From contig NZ_FOUJ01000004.1 of assembly GCF_900114835.1 (NCBI RefSeq), forward strand, positions 62,001 through 126,000: DNA of 64,000 bases, written 5' to 3'. Made by a program: the position numbers and the translations under genes. The notes beneath the pieces are model-generated. The model did not search any database, was not told the origin of the DNA, and saw only the letters and a program-made list of their open reading frames with translations. Shown here piece after piece: positions 8,548 through 20,700 of this stretch. The DNA is from Methanolobus profundi (GTDB lineage: Archaea; Halobacteriota; Methanosarcinia; Methanosarcinales; Methanosarcinaceae). Every line of letters begins with the position of its first letter. Position 1 is the first letter of the stretch.

Positions 8548-11500
8548 TTAACTTATGGTTATCATTCCCTTTGGTCTGACAATTATGATCTCGGTTGCTG
8601 ATATGATATCACTTGCATTGTTGACATTATAGGCATATGCAGTAATATGGGCATTACTTGCTACTGCACTGCTGAAATCCACACTATCTGAACCTACAAC
8701 GGTCACATTTATTGGGTTCTCGCAATTCCCGAAATACCCTACATCAGAATAGAGATAGACATAAGCAGCACTGTGGTTCCCGGTTATGTCCCTGACCGTC
8801 AGATCAATGACCGTGGTATCATCGACCAATATCAATGGCCTTTCAGGTTCCACATCAAGAGATCCAAGTATGTAGGAACTCACATTTGCAAAACCACCGC
8901 CTACACTTGTACCACCCGAAGAAGGTATATTAACATCTATGATCTCCGAACTGATATCTGTGTATGTCACCGAAGATGTGGACATGATGACCGGTATATA
9001 GCCTATACCGTCTACTTTCAGTTGGTACCATACACCCCATTTGTCACCAGACTCCATGTTCGGCAGGTACCACTTAAGCCGGGTCCTGTCGCTTAGTGAG
9101 GTCGGGTCAGGTTCTGCATTGCCCGTAGACGGACCTTTAGGTGTTTCAAAGAATGACTCATTGCCTATGGTAGAATTACTGCTCCCTGATACATAGGTGG
9201 TCTTTGCAACGGATAAGGGAGTAATGTAGTTATAAGGAATATCTATGTTCATTGCTGTTCCGCTTGCTGAGAAATTAGTGATATCCGCAGCAATACCTGT
9301 GAAGATCGCCTTCAGTACACTTGAGTTCGGTGCAAAATAATAGGTACCTCCTGTCATATTTGCAATTTCTTCAAGCATTGGATCGACATCTGAGACATCA
9401 TTACCAAATCCTACAGTGTAGATCACTGAATTGTTATCCCTTGCCCTGTAAGCCTCTTCAAGCAAGGAATGATAACCTGCATTGTCCAGTCCATCTGACA
9501 TGATAACGATCGTAGAATTACCTTCTACTGATGAAAGCTCGTTGTTAGCAATGAACAGACCCTCATCTATCGCTGTCAGGCCATCTGCAGTTATAGTATC
9601 GATCACATTTCCAAGATGGGTAAGAGTGTCATTCTCAAAAGTAGATGCTGCATTGGCAGTCCACTGGTTCCAGAGCACAGGTGTATCCTCTACAATATTA
9701 TCTTTATCATCAAGGGCCATATCAAAACACTCGAATATTCTGGTCGATGATGTCTCTACTTCATAGATATATACCCAGGAAGAACCATTCCATTTCTGAA
9801 TATTGATATCGTGTCCACCATCCGATGTCATGAGGAAGACCTCATCTGTTTCCGGAACTGGTGTTAGCTGGACCCAGCGTGTATAACCGCTTCCAAGGCT
9901 TAATGCAGAGGACTGAGCACTCCACGCCGAACCATCCCATGTGCGATATTTAGGCAGATATGAACCATCGCCCCATACTACCATACCTTCACCACTGGAG
10001 TCCTCAAAGACCACATTGATCGACCTTCTGTTACTCTCATATACGTTCACCCCGACCTCCAGAGGAGTTTCCCACGAGAAACCATCCCAGACGGTCACAT
10101 GAACATCTTTATGCTCATCCTGTGTGACAAGGAGCACCTCATCAGAATTCGGGTTTCCTCCCATCTTGACCCAATACACATCTTCAGCAGAAGTGTAAAC
10201 AGTGTCCTCAGGCAACCACTTGTTATTCCCATTCCATATACTGTACTTGACATAACCGGACCTGTCATACCATGAGACCATGGCCCTTCCTGAATCCTGT
10301 TCATAGACCACATCAAAGCACTGGTATCCGGCCTGAGATGCATTGTTTGAAAGCTCCGTGAACTCTGCCCAGGATGAACCATCCCAGACAGTGCCGTAAA
10401 GATAACCTGAATCATCAAGCACTGCAAGGACCAGTTCATCGGAATCCGGATCAGATGCAAGCTGGACCCATGATATACTGCCATTACCGGAAGGATTAAA
10501 ATCATCAACAAGAGATGCAAAGCTCCAGGAAGAACCATCCCATACACGATACATTGGGATGGAACTGTTCATACTAGCATCCATGTAAACAAGGATAGCG
10601 TCACCGGATGTCTGCTCATACTTCAGATCAAAGTCCCTTGTATAATAATCGATGTTAGCATCAAGATAAGGAGCAGAACCCAGTGAATGTGATAGTTCTT
10701 CCACATCACCCCAGGAGGAACCGTCCCAGACCTGTGCATTAAGGTCAAGGAAATCATCTGCTGTGCACATGATCATCTCTGAATTCAGAGGGTTTGATTC
10801 AAGTTCCAGATAATATGGCCATCCTCCAACATAATTGGCATACTTTTCAGCAGACCATGAAGAACCTTCCTCAAGTGTACGGTACTTGGGAGTGGAACCA
10901 TCCCCACTGGCATCATAGTAACCTACCATGATATTGTCCAGAACAGATGTTTCTACATCTATTGTGAACCTGGTATCTGTAAAGGAACCTTCACCCTTGG
11001 CCACATCCAGATGATATGTATTTCCTCCTGTGAGGGTTTTGGATAGCTCACATGCAGATGTTCCGCTTGAAGATGCAATTATGTCCGCTCCACTATAGAG
11101 ATCAACGTCCATGAGAGAGCCATCATCCCAGCTTACATCAAAAGTGTAGAAGCCATCTTCCTGAGCAGTGAAATAGCCCACCCATGTGCTGTTATCAGGA
11201 ATATAACTTGTTTGGGTATCGCTTAGTTCCATGCCTTCGAAACTGTAGAGCACAAGTCCTGCACGGTCGCCCCTTGTTTCATCGAAACTGGAAATAAAAG
11301 CATGGGAAGACAGTTGTGTTGCACTCTTCTTATCGATATATGTAGTAATTGTGAAGTCCTCTGTGCCCGACCCAAAACCAATTACCTCAACGGTCCAGTT
11401 CCCCATTTCAACGGAGTCCATATCATCATCAGGATAGGTAGTGAATACCGGCCTGATCCAGATATACTCTGAAGTATTGCTCTCTGCATAGTATCCATGA

Positions 11501-14493
11501 CTGTCATCTACAATACTGTAGACCTCTCCTGACGGACTCGTCAGTTGAAGGTGAAGTTCGTTATCACTGTTCTCCCAGTCAAGTTGAACTTTGAGATCAT
11601 TAATTGTCTCGTCGATCTGGAAAGTGTTGTTATAGGTAGCCATATTTGGCATATCCCAGGACAGATCATAAGGGTTGGCGTCCAGAGGGAATGTTTCCAT
11701 GAGAGAAGCTACAGAGTAATTGTTCCAGGTTATCTCTATGTTCCGTCCCTGATTGTCATAAGCTGACATACCGAGATATGCACGATATTCGTAGAATGTA
11801 ATTGTATTAGAAACGGGGTCAAGATGACCGGTCAGATCGTATTCATAATCCACCCATTTTCCGTTGTAAGCTGGCATATTAGCAGAAGGTATCAATGTGA
11901 AATTATCCCCGTTGATCTGTATAAGACATTCTCCTGCAGCTGCCCCTCCATACTCGGTACCGGCATTGAAGACCGTATCAAGGTCATATCCCTCAAAGCT
12001 GAGCAGAACATCCTGATCCAATGGAGTATCCATTTCCAGTGAATCACTGAATACGTGATCATAAGGAGTGAAACCATCAACACCGAACTCAACATCTGTC
12101 ATATCATAATCACTGAGATCCTGAGCTATGCTGGCATATATGGCCTTCAGGTCCGAACTGGTAGGTGCGTTGTAATATTTCCCACCGGTCTCAGATGCTA
12201 TATGCATCAGCAATGATTCATCAAGGTTGTTTCCAAGACCTATCGTATAGATCACAATGCCGTTGTCCAGAGCGGTTTCGATCGCATTGTCACCCTGCTG
12301 GTCCTCACCTGCATTAGTATTACCATCAGTAAGGACCACCATTGCCTTTTTGGAATCATCACGACCATGATAGATCAGCTGGTCGTTCGCATCTCCCATA
12401 CCTTCACCCATTGCAGTTGAACCTCCATCCTGGATCGAATCTACTGCATTCTTTGCAAGAGAAAGGTTGGTGTATGAATCAAGGGGGATCAGACCAAGAT
12501 CAGTAGAACTTGAACTTGCAAATGACACAAGACTTGCCTCTGAATTTGAAGCAAGATTATCCATGAACTCCTTTGCAGCTGTTTTTGCATCAGCTATGGG
12601 AGTACCGGACATACTGCCTGAGCGATCCATGACAAGAACAACATCAAGAGGGTCACCTGCATAGTAATCAGGGTCCATACTTCCGGAACGGTCAAGAACA
12701 AGCATTGCACTTGCTGTGGGTCTTACTATAGGGAGCTCACCCTCTACGGAGATAACTGTTGTAACATTCACAAGTGAGCCGCTTGTCACGGAAGGAGGAC
12801 TAACGGATATTGATATGCTCAGGAATGGTTCGTCCTTTATGCTCACGTTGGTTGTCAGTACAAGATCCTCGCTCTCAGCTACAATACTGGTATTGCCTGA
12901 TATATTACCGGTAAATGTTGCATATAGTCTGCCATCAGAATTAGTGAACGCACTTATATTATTGGTAGTAGCACCGCCTTCCATCCATAGTGTCCCTGTT
13001 GTGACATTTGTATTGCTAATGTTAATTGGTACATATGGCAGAGAATGACCCCATTGGTCCAGTGCAACAACGGTTATAGTGGCATTGTGATTACCATTCT
13101 GCGTATTGTCCAGGACAGCATTTGGAACGGCATACAGGTCAAGGGAATCCAGTACATCTGCTGTGAAGTTCAATACAGTGCTATTAGTAAATTCCGTATA
13201 GCCGGATGCATCCTTGTAAGTGGCATTTATGGAAATAGAGCTCACATACGGAGTAGGCCCAACTTCAATATTGGCACTTCCCTGGCTATTAAGGGGAAGC
13301 AACAGTGTACTTTCATTTGTCTCGAATCGGACCTGTTCAGTAATGGCACTTGAAAGAGGTATTATAGGATTCAGGAATCTATCCACCGGCCTTCCGGATA
13401 ATGTGTAATGGTCTATGTTATTGGCTATAGCATGTTCCGGAGCATAGGTCAGAAATAACTGGTCGATCCCATCAGCAATCCCGGTTATTGTAATATTGTG
13501 CTGCAGTGAACTGTTCACTACAGATATATTCACTATATTATCGCCTGATCTTCTGTCTGCTGTGAACACATTGGATACCTGTCCATAGGCATCGGTCAAT
13601 ACATATTCATGATCGACAAAAGCTGAATTATAGGTGACAGGACTGTTGAAGACCGTATCCTCAGGAGATGTTACATTGAAAGTGACATTGGCATCGCTTA
13701 TAGGATTGGAGTAATGATCATAGAGGATAACATTGATAAGAGAACTGGTATCCACGGTGTGATCATCATCATACGATACCCTCATCGACCCTGGTGAGCC
13801 TGGAACGACCTTAATGGAACTACTGTTCGAAGCGGGTCCTGCTTCTGAGTGAATGAATATGTCACCTGCAACTGTCGAGTTCAGGAGAAGAACTGCGCGG
13901 TCAGAAGGACCACTGGAGTATGAAATAACGGTGTTTGTCCAATTTGCATCCAATAGTGCGATCTGACCGACTGCCACAGACAGGTCAACATCGTGTACCT
14001 GTGTCCCGAACTGGTCATCTATGGTCACACTAAGACTAACAGGCAGACTGGAATTCACATTGCTGAAGTCATCCTGTGGTATGAAAGATAGGTTGGCTGC
14101 ATTTCCTGCAGAAGTGACCGTATCATTCGTTACAGTAAGAAGAGTAGATATTGATAATGGGGAGAATGTGATATTTGAAACATTGTATGAACTTCCTGAA
14201 CTCGCATTAACATGCGCTGTCCCTGCAACCGTCGAGTTGAGCGATACCGACACCATCCCTGATATATTAGTATAGGCTGAAGAAGGTATCAGAACTCCAT
14301 GGTCCGTTGTGAAATACACCAGTGTATTGTTCACCGGTAAACCCATATCCTGGACCATAACATCTATACTGACAGGGCCTCCCGCTTGTCCCTGCTGATC
14401 AGTATCCAGGAATTGAATATCTAGTGCAAGAGCAGAGACCGACAACATATAAAATATCACAAATGATAATAGAACTGTTTTGAAGTGTACCAT
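8548..14493 (-). CDS. giant secreted nested-VWA surface protein, copy 2
   Basis: Complete 1981-residue protein. Signal peptide at 1-23 (SALA-LD). Invasin-type Ig repeats run to about 570; the first has the family pattern of paired Pro-Val-Asn, FTTD-x-G and STVAGTA. An outer VWA domain starts at DRSGSM (about 601), is interrupted at once by a complete inner VWA (about 615-815) and a P-domain-like module (about 955-1045), continues at DKKSATQ...GLVLYSFEG (about 1053-1085), is interrupted again by a PPC-like module and eight WDGSSW-type units (about 1090-1600), and finishes at TAIDEGLF...SDGLDN (about 1640-1735). An Ig-like C-terminus follows. No C-terminal membrane anchor or sorting tail is visible, so attachment to the cell is unexplained. 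It is downstream of copy 3 on the same strand. Surface binding is inferred; a calcium- or magnesium-dependent VWA site is expected from the intact DxSxS motifs. Confidence 0.9.
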   Translation of the reverse strand: MVHFKTVLLSFVIFYMLSVSALALDIQFLDTDQQGQAGGPVSIDVMVQDMGLPVNNTLVYFTTDHGVLIPSSAYTNISGMVSVSLNSTVAGTAHVNASSGSSYNVSNITFSPLSISTLLTVTNDTVTSAGNAANLSFIPQDDFSNVNSSLPVSLSVTIDDQFGTQVHDVDLSVAVGQIALLDANWTNTVISYSSGPSDRAVLLLNSTVAGDIFIHSEAGPASNSSSIKVVPGSPGSMRVSYDDDHTVDTSSLINVILYDHYSNPISDANVTFNVTSPEDTVFNSPVTYNSAFVDHEYVLTDAYGQVSNVFTADRRSGDNIVNISVVNSSLQHNITITGIADGIDQLFLTYAPEHAIANNIDHYTLSGRPVDRFLNPIIPLSSAITEQVRFETNESTLLLPLNSQGSANIEVGPTPYVSSISINATYKDASGYTEFTNSTVLNFTADVLDSLDLYAVPNAVLDNTQNGNHNATITVVALDQWGHSLPYVPINISNTNVTTGTLWMEGGATTNNISAFTNSDGRLYATFTGNISGNTSIVAESEDLVLTTNVSIKDEPFLSISISVSPPSVTSGSLVNVTTVISVEGELPIVRPTASAMLVLDRSGSMDPDYYAGDPLDVVLVMDRSGSMSGTPIADAKTAAKEFMDNLASNSEASLVSFASSSSTDLGLIPLDSYTNLSLAKNAVDSIQDGGSTAMGEGMGDANDQLIYHGRDDSKKAMVVLTDGNTNAGEDQQGDNAIETALDNGIVIYTIGLGNNLDESLLMHIASETGGKYYNAPTSSDLKAIYASIAQDLSDYDMTDVEFGVDGFTPYDHVFSDSLEMDTPLDQDVLLSFEGYDLDTVFNAGTEYGGAAAGECLIQINGDNFTLIPSANMPAYNGKWVDYEYDLTGHLDPVSNTITFYEYRAYLGMSAYDNQGRNIEITWNNYSVASLMETFPLDANPYDLSWDMPNMATYNNTFQIDETINDLKVQLDWENSDNELHLQLTSPSGEVYSIVDDSHGYYAESNTSEYIWIRPVFTTYPDDDMDSVEMGNWTVEVIGFGSGTEDFTITTYIDKKSATQLSSHAFISSFDETRGDRAGLVLYSFEGMELSDTQTSYIPDNSTWVGYFTAQEDGFYTFDVSWDDGSLMDVDLYSGADIIASSSGTSACELSKTLTGGNTYHLDVAKGEGSFTDTRFTIDVETSVLDNIMVGYYDASGDGSTPKYRTLEEGSSWSAEKYANYVGGWPYYLELESNPLNSEMIMCTADDFLDLNAQVWDGSSWGDVEELSHSLGSAPYLDANIDYYTRDFDLKYEQTSGDAILVYMDASMNSSIPMYRVWDGSSWSFASLVDDFNPSGNGSISWVQLASDPDSDELVLAVLDDSGYLYGTVWDGSSWAEFTELSNNASQAGYQCFDVVYEQDSGRAMVSWYDRSGYVKYSIWNGNNKWLPEDTVYTSAEDVYWVKMGGNPNSDEVLLVTQDEHKDVHVTVWDGFSWETPLEVGVNVYESNRRSINVVFEDSSGEGMVVWGDGSYLPKYRTWDGSAWSAQSSALSLGSGYTRWVQLTPVPETDEVFLMTSDGGHDINIQKWNGSSWVYIYEVETSSTRIFECFDMALDDKDNIVEDTPVLWNQWTANAASTFENDTLTHLGNVIDTITADGLTAIDEGLFIANNELSSVEGNSTIVIMSDGLDNAGYHSLLEEAYRARDNNSVIYTVGFGNDVSDVDPMLEEIANMTGGTYYFAPNSSVLKAIFTGIAADITNFSASGTAMNIDIPYNYITPLSVAKTTYVSGSSNSTIGNESFFETPKGPSTGNAEPDPTSLSDRTRLKWYLPNMESGDKWGVWYQLKVDGIGYIPVIMSTSSVTYTDISSEIIDVNIPSSGGTSVGGGFANVSSYILGSLDVEPERPLILVDDTTVIDLTVRDITGNHSAAYVYLYSDVGYFGNCENPINVTVVGSDSVDFSSAVASNAHITAYAYNVNNASDIISATEIIIVRPKGMITIS

Positions 14494-14704
14494 AAAAACT
14501 CAATTCTCCCATTGACCTACCAATCTAATATATAATAAAGATGATATTTTTATAGGAGTATGAGGCAAGATATATAAAAATATTATTATATTCTTTTTTT
14601 TGGCTGGCTCATGCATTATGAGCATACATTCAAAACGTTCCGTAAGAACAGGATAAATTAAAAAGAAATACTAAAGGATGCTCCGTTAGATACAAAGTAT
14701 CCTT
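14494..14704 (-). promoter_or_regulatory. spacer between giant copies 3 and 2: terminator-like hairpin and promoter
   Basis: Inverted AAAGGAT/ATCCTTT arms at about 14671-14704 with a T-rich tail on the minus strand look like a terminator for copy 3. TATA-like sequences (TTTTATATA near 14572-14582 on the minus strand) and GGAG 13 bases before the ATG suggest that copy 2 has its own promoter. Confidence 0.45.
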
Positions 14705-17700
14705 TTAACTTATAGTGATCATTCCTGCCGGACGTACAACTATCATATCCTTTGCAGTAAGGATATCGCTTGCATTGTTCACATTATATGCATAAGCGGT
14801 AATATGCGCCCTTGCAGCAGTAGCACTGTGGAAATCAATAGTGTTCACACCATTTACGGTCAGGTTTATTGGATTCTGATAATTATCGAAGTAACCCATA
14901 TCCGCATACAGATAAACATATGCAAGGGATAGATTACCTGTCTCATCCCTTACTGTTATCTCAATTTCTGTAGAATCATCCACCAGTATGATCGGTTCAT
15001 CCGGTACAATATCAAAAGAACCTAACTGAGGTACACTCGTACTGGCAAAACCACCACTTACACTTGTAGTACCCGATTCCGGCAGAACGATAGTGATATT
15101 ATCGCTACCCAGATCCATATATGTTATCGAGGATGTTGGCAGAATGACCGGTACATACCCTGAACCGTAAACCTGCATCTGATACCATACACCCCATTTA
15201 TCACCAGAGCTCATTGTTGGTAACTGCCAGGTAAGTATCTTCTCACCTGTGGATGAATTGATGACAGGTTCAGCATTGCCTGTTGCAGATGCTATCGGGA
15301 TCACAAAGGTTGTATCATTACCGGATGTTGAATTGCTGCTTCCGTTGACATACAACGCCGTTGTAGCGGACAGAGAACCGGCATAATTATCAGGGATATG
15401 CATTTCCAGTACAGGACCGGCTGCTGAGAAGTTGGTCAGTTGCAAAGCTATCCCTGCAAAGATATCCTTCAATACACTGGAGTTCGGTGCAAAATAATAT
15501 GTACCTCCGGTCATATTTGCAATTTCTTCAAGTATAGGGTCCACCTCTGCTTCATTGCTGGCAAATCCGATCGTGTGGATCACTGTATTATTAGCTGCAG
15601 CCTTCTGTGCCTCTTCAAGTAGTGAATGATGACCTGCATTGTCAATTCCATCTGTCATTAGAACGATAGTGGAATTGCCTTCTACCGATGAGAGTTCATT
15701 GTTCGCTGAGAACAGACCTTCATCTATAGCGGTCAGACCATCTGCTGTCATTGCGTCAACCATACTTTCAAGATGGGAAAGTGAATCATTGCTGAAAGAA
15801 GATACTACATCTGCAGTCCACTCACTCCATAGGAGCGGTGCTCCTTCTGAGGCCGAATCCATATAGTAGGCCAGGTCAAAGCTTCCATGATCGCCCAGAG
15901 CATCTTCCAGCTCTGTGGCACTGCCCCATGTTGTCCCATCCCATATCTGATAATTGAGATCATTGTCATTATCTGAGGTCAGCAGGAACAGCGTATCAGA
16001 TGCAGGGTCAGATTCCAGTTGAATATCCTTTGTGGCAGCGCCGATATCTGATGCAGATGACTGCATACCCCATGTGATACCATCAGATGTGGTCCTATAT
16101 TGAGGATAGCTGGTGCCATCACCCCACATAAGGATCCCAGTACCTGAGTTTGAAGTATAAGCAACATCGATCGACCTGTGATCTGAATTCAGACTGTGGC
16201 TCGTAACAATATAAGCAGACCATGATGAACCGGTCCATGCACCTACAATTACCTTATGATCATCTTCAAGGGCCATCAGTATATCATTTGAATTAGGATC
16301 AGCTTCTGCTACTACCCAGCAATCATAGGTGGTGCTTGATGAACGCTGGTAAGGATAATAGTACCCAATTGACCTTTTGGTCATTGTGCTCCCATCCCAT
16401 ACATATGATTGAATTGTGACCTTACATGTATATCCATCAGATACTTCGTGAGGATAAGGGAACATGTCAATGTGCGTCTCTTCGTAGATGTTCCATTCTG
16501 CGAGAACTACAGTTGCTCTGCCCTTATTATCATATACTACATCAAAGGACTGATAATCACCGTCTGCATCAGATGTGAAATAATTAGAACTTCCCCAGTC
16601 GGAACCGTCCCATTCATATCCACGTACTGTTCCTTCATCATCCTTTGTTACAAGGAACATCTTGTCAGAATTGGGATCTGCTGCGAGTTCTATCCATTCC
16701 ACTGGTCTTGAACCGGTGCTTGTCACAGGTGAAGCCGAACTCCATGATGAGCCGTCCCATATACGGTACTGAGGATATGATGAGCTTTGACCAGAATCGA
16801 TATAGACAGCCACCGCATCTCCGGACAAATGCTCATATTTTACATCAAACCCTCTCTTTGTATTCGAGTTCAATACACCACTGTTCAACGTGGTGACAAA
16901 ACCCCATGTATAATCCTTTACCTGAGCCTCTACATTACCAAGACTGTCACTAGTTAACATTATTATCTCAGAGCCTACTGGATTTCCTTCAATGACAATA
17001 TTGTAAGGTTCTTCAGACAATTGTTTTGCAGATAGTTCACTTATCCACTGAGATGTATGTTCATTCCATGTCCTGTAGCGTGGCCTATCTACCCCGGACT
17101 CGGAATATGCAGTGATGATATTATTTATCTCCATAAGTGAAACATCGATGGTAAACTGCGTATCTTCCAGGTAGGTCCCACCCTTTTCAACTTCAATGTA
17201 ATATGTATCGCCTGTGCTGAGGACTGCTGAGACAGTACACTGACCGGTACCGTCAGATGATGAAAGAAGTTCTATCCCATCATAGAGAGCAATGGTCATT
17301 CCAGAGGGATCTTCCCATGTTACATTGAAATAATAAAGGCCATCTGTTTCCGGAGAGAAATAACCCATCCATGAACTGCTACCTGACACATAACTAGTCT
17401 GGGAATCGGTCAGTACACCCCCATCATAACTGTAAAGCGCAAGGCCTGCCCTGTCACCATCGCTTTCATTCAGACCTGATACGAATGCATGAGATGAAAG
17501 TTGTGCAGCACTTTTCTTATCAATATAGGTAGAAACTGTGAAGTCCTCATCCCAGGTGCCTGTACCCTCAGCAGCCATGCCTGTCACACGAACTGTCCAT
17601 GTTCCCTCTTCTACAGGATCATCATCACTGTCCGGATAGACATCAGGAAGCGGATCGATCCATATATATTCTGATGTACCGTCATTCCCCGGATAATAAC

Positions 17701-20700
17701 CTGTTTCATCATATCCGATACCATATATCCTGCCGGAAGGACTTATCAGTTGCAGGTCCAGATCCGTATGATCGTTCTGCCACTGAAGCTCTACTTTCAG
17801 ATCGTTCAGGGATTCATTGATCACAAACGTATCTTCGAAATAGTCACTGGAAAGGGATGTGTCGAAAGTAAGATCATATCCTGACCCAGAGAGCGATGTC
17901 TCGGGACTTAACGACTTGATCGCAACTCCATTCTTCCTTATCACAACATTCCTTATCTTGTTGTTACCAACACCAGAAGGATTTGGATCTTCGAAGCCTG
18001 CAAAATGGAGTTCCCTGTCATAGTAGTCATAATAGGGGCCCAGAAGATAATCATAATAGTCATAGAAAGTTATGGTATTCTCACCGGAATGGATGGAATT
18101 GGTAATATCATAACTAAAGCCAGTCCAGATAGCAGAATTTGCAGGGGTGCTCGAAGATGGAACGGTTACAAAGTTCTCCGTATTGATCTGTATAAGGTTC
18201 TCACCTGCACCATCGCCACCAAAATAAGGAGCTGCATAAATGACATCATCGAAGTCATAACCCTCGATCTCCAGAGTGTATGTATCCTGTATTGTTATTG
18301 TGTCACTAAATGTATAAGGATAAGGTGTAAAACCTTCTTCACCATATACGATCTCTGTTACATCATAGTCAGAGATATCCTGAGCGATCGTATTGTATAT
18401 CTCGACGAGATCGGAACTGTCAGGTGCAGAATAATACTTTCCTCCCGTTTCCTGAGCGATCGATCTTAGAAGGGATTCATCGATCTGGTCACCAAGTCCT
18501 ATTGTATAGATCGGGATATCATTTGCTTTTGCAAGAGATACAGTGTTCGTCCCCTGTTGGTCATTACCCTGATTCGTCAGACCATCAGTAAGAACGATCA
18601 TAGCCTTGCTGGAACCAGTTCTCCCATCATTGATAAGGAGGTCGATACCATCTGACATACCCTCTCCCATTGCAGTACCGCCTATCGCATCGATCTTATC
18701 TATGGAACTATTGAATATAAGGAAGGATTCAGATGTGTTTAGCAATGTGAGGTCCATATCCGTTCTACTGATATCAGCAGGTGTCCATGCAAAGGAAACA
18801 ACACCGATCCTGGAATTTGAAACAAGGTTCTTTGCAAATGTCTTGGATGCACTCTTAGAGTCGTACATTGCCTGCCCGTGCATACTTCCTGAACGGTCAA
18901 GGACAAGTACTACATCAATAGGATCTCCCGCATAGGAGTCCGGATCCATACTTCCTGAACGGTCAAGGACAAGCATGGCACTTGCTGCCGGTCTAGTGAG
19001 AGGGAGATCACCTTCTATTGAGATAACAGTTGTTACATTTACAATGGCACCGGTCTCAATGGATGGCGGATCAACTTCAAGGGATATGCTCATAAAAGGT
19101 TCATCCCTGACCGAGACATTGATAGAAGTGTTCATATCACTGCTTGTAGCTGTTATATGAGCATTACCCGAAACATTGCCTGTGAACGTGGCATATACAC
19201 GTCCAATAGAATTGGTAGTAAGAGTGATATGGTCAACTGAGGAATTAGCATCAGCCAACAGTGTTCCAACAGTGGTATTGGTGTTGTTAAGAGTAATATC
19301 TACATCTGGCAACGGGTGACCCCATTGATCCAGTGCTACCACCGTGATGGTAGAATTATGGTTTCCGCTTATTGTCTGGTCCAGAACGGCTGTGGGAACT
19401 GCATAAACATCCATGGAATCCAGTATATCAGCGGTGAAATTGACTACAGTGCTGTTGACCAGACTTGTGTAACCTGATGCATTTCTGTAAGTAGCAGATA
19501 TTGGAACAGATTCTACATAGGGGGTCGGACCCACTTCGATATTTGCGCGGCCCCTGCTATCAAGGGGGACAAGGTATGTTTCACTGTCAGTTATAAAACG
19601 TACCATTTCATTGACAGTTGTCGTGAGCGGAACTATAGGGTTTATGAACTGGTCTACCGGACAGGCTGAAACTGTATAGATATCAAGATAGTTTGCCAGG
19701 GCATTTTCCGGGGAATGTATCATGAAGAACTGCTCAGCCTCACCAGCTATACCGGTAATTGTAAGATCATATTCCAATGAAGAGTTCACAACACTTATCG
19801 TAATAGTGTTCACACCAGCCCGCTTGTCGGTCCTGAACACATTGTAGAAATAACCACTGGCATTGGTCGATCCGCTACTTGCAGAAACATAAGCGGAGTT
19901 ATAGGTAATTGGACTGTTCTGGTCATTGTTCTCAGGAGGAGTTACACTGAAATTGATATCTGCATTCTCTACAGGATTGGAATACTTATCATATACATAG
20001 AGATAGAAAGCTGCACTTGTGTCTACAGAGTATTCGTCATTAGAATAAATGCTCATTCTTTTCGGTGCACCAGGAACTATCTGAACAGAGCTACTGTTCG
20101 AAACAGAAGAAACTGCCGAACTAACAAGGATATCACCTGCAACAGTGGAATTGATACTAAGGATGGCACGATTGGATGGTCCCGAGGTGGATGAGACTGA
20201 AAGGGTTGATATATTTACATCAAGCAGGGAAATGCTGCCAACAGGGACAGATAAAGATGTGCTGTTAACAATTGCTCCAAAAGTATCATTGATGAGGACT
20301 GTCAGGAGCACATCCTCGCTTGAATTGATATTCCCAAAAATATCGACAGGATAGAAGGAGATATTGGTAATATTACCCGCCTCATTGACGCTATTGTCTG
20401 TTTCAGCAAGAAGGGAAGCAATTTCCAGAGGAATGAAGGTTATATTTGTAAGATCATAGCCACCATCAACACTGATATTAATTTCTGATGTCCCCGCTTG
20501 TGTAGAGTTTAGTGAGAACTCGGCAATACCAGAGAGGTCAGAAAAGGCCGAATAAGGACCAGAGAGCTCCATATCAGTTGTAAGATCCACCAGTGCATTA
20601 TTGACGGGCGTGCCATTACCAGCATACGTGACCTGAACGCTCAGGTTCACAGGGGTGCCTGCGTTGCTTTGTTGATCCTTCGTGAGGATCTCCACATCCA

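Noticed and set aside
10095-10547. 150-residue open frame antisense to giant copy 2
   Set aside because: Rich in Met, Trp and Gln with no family match; it mirrors the WDGSSW repeats of the real gene.
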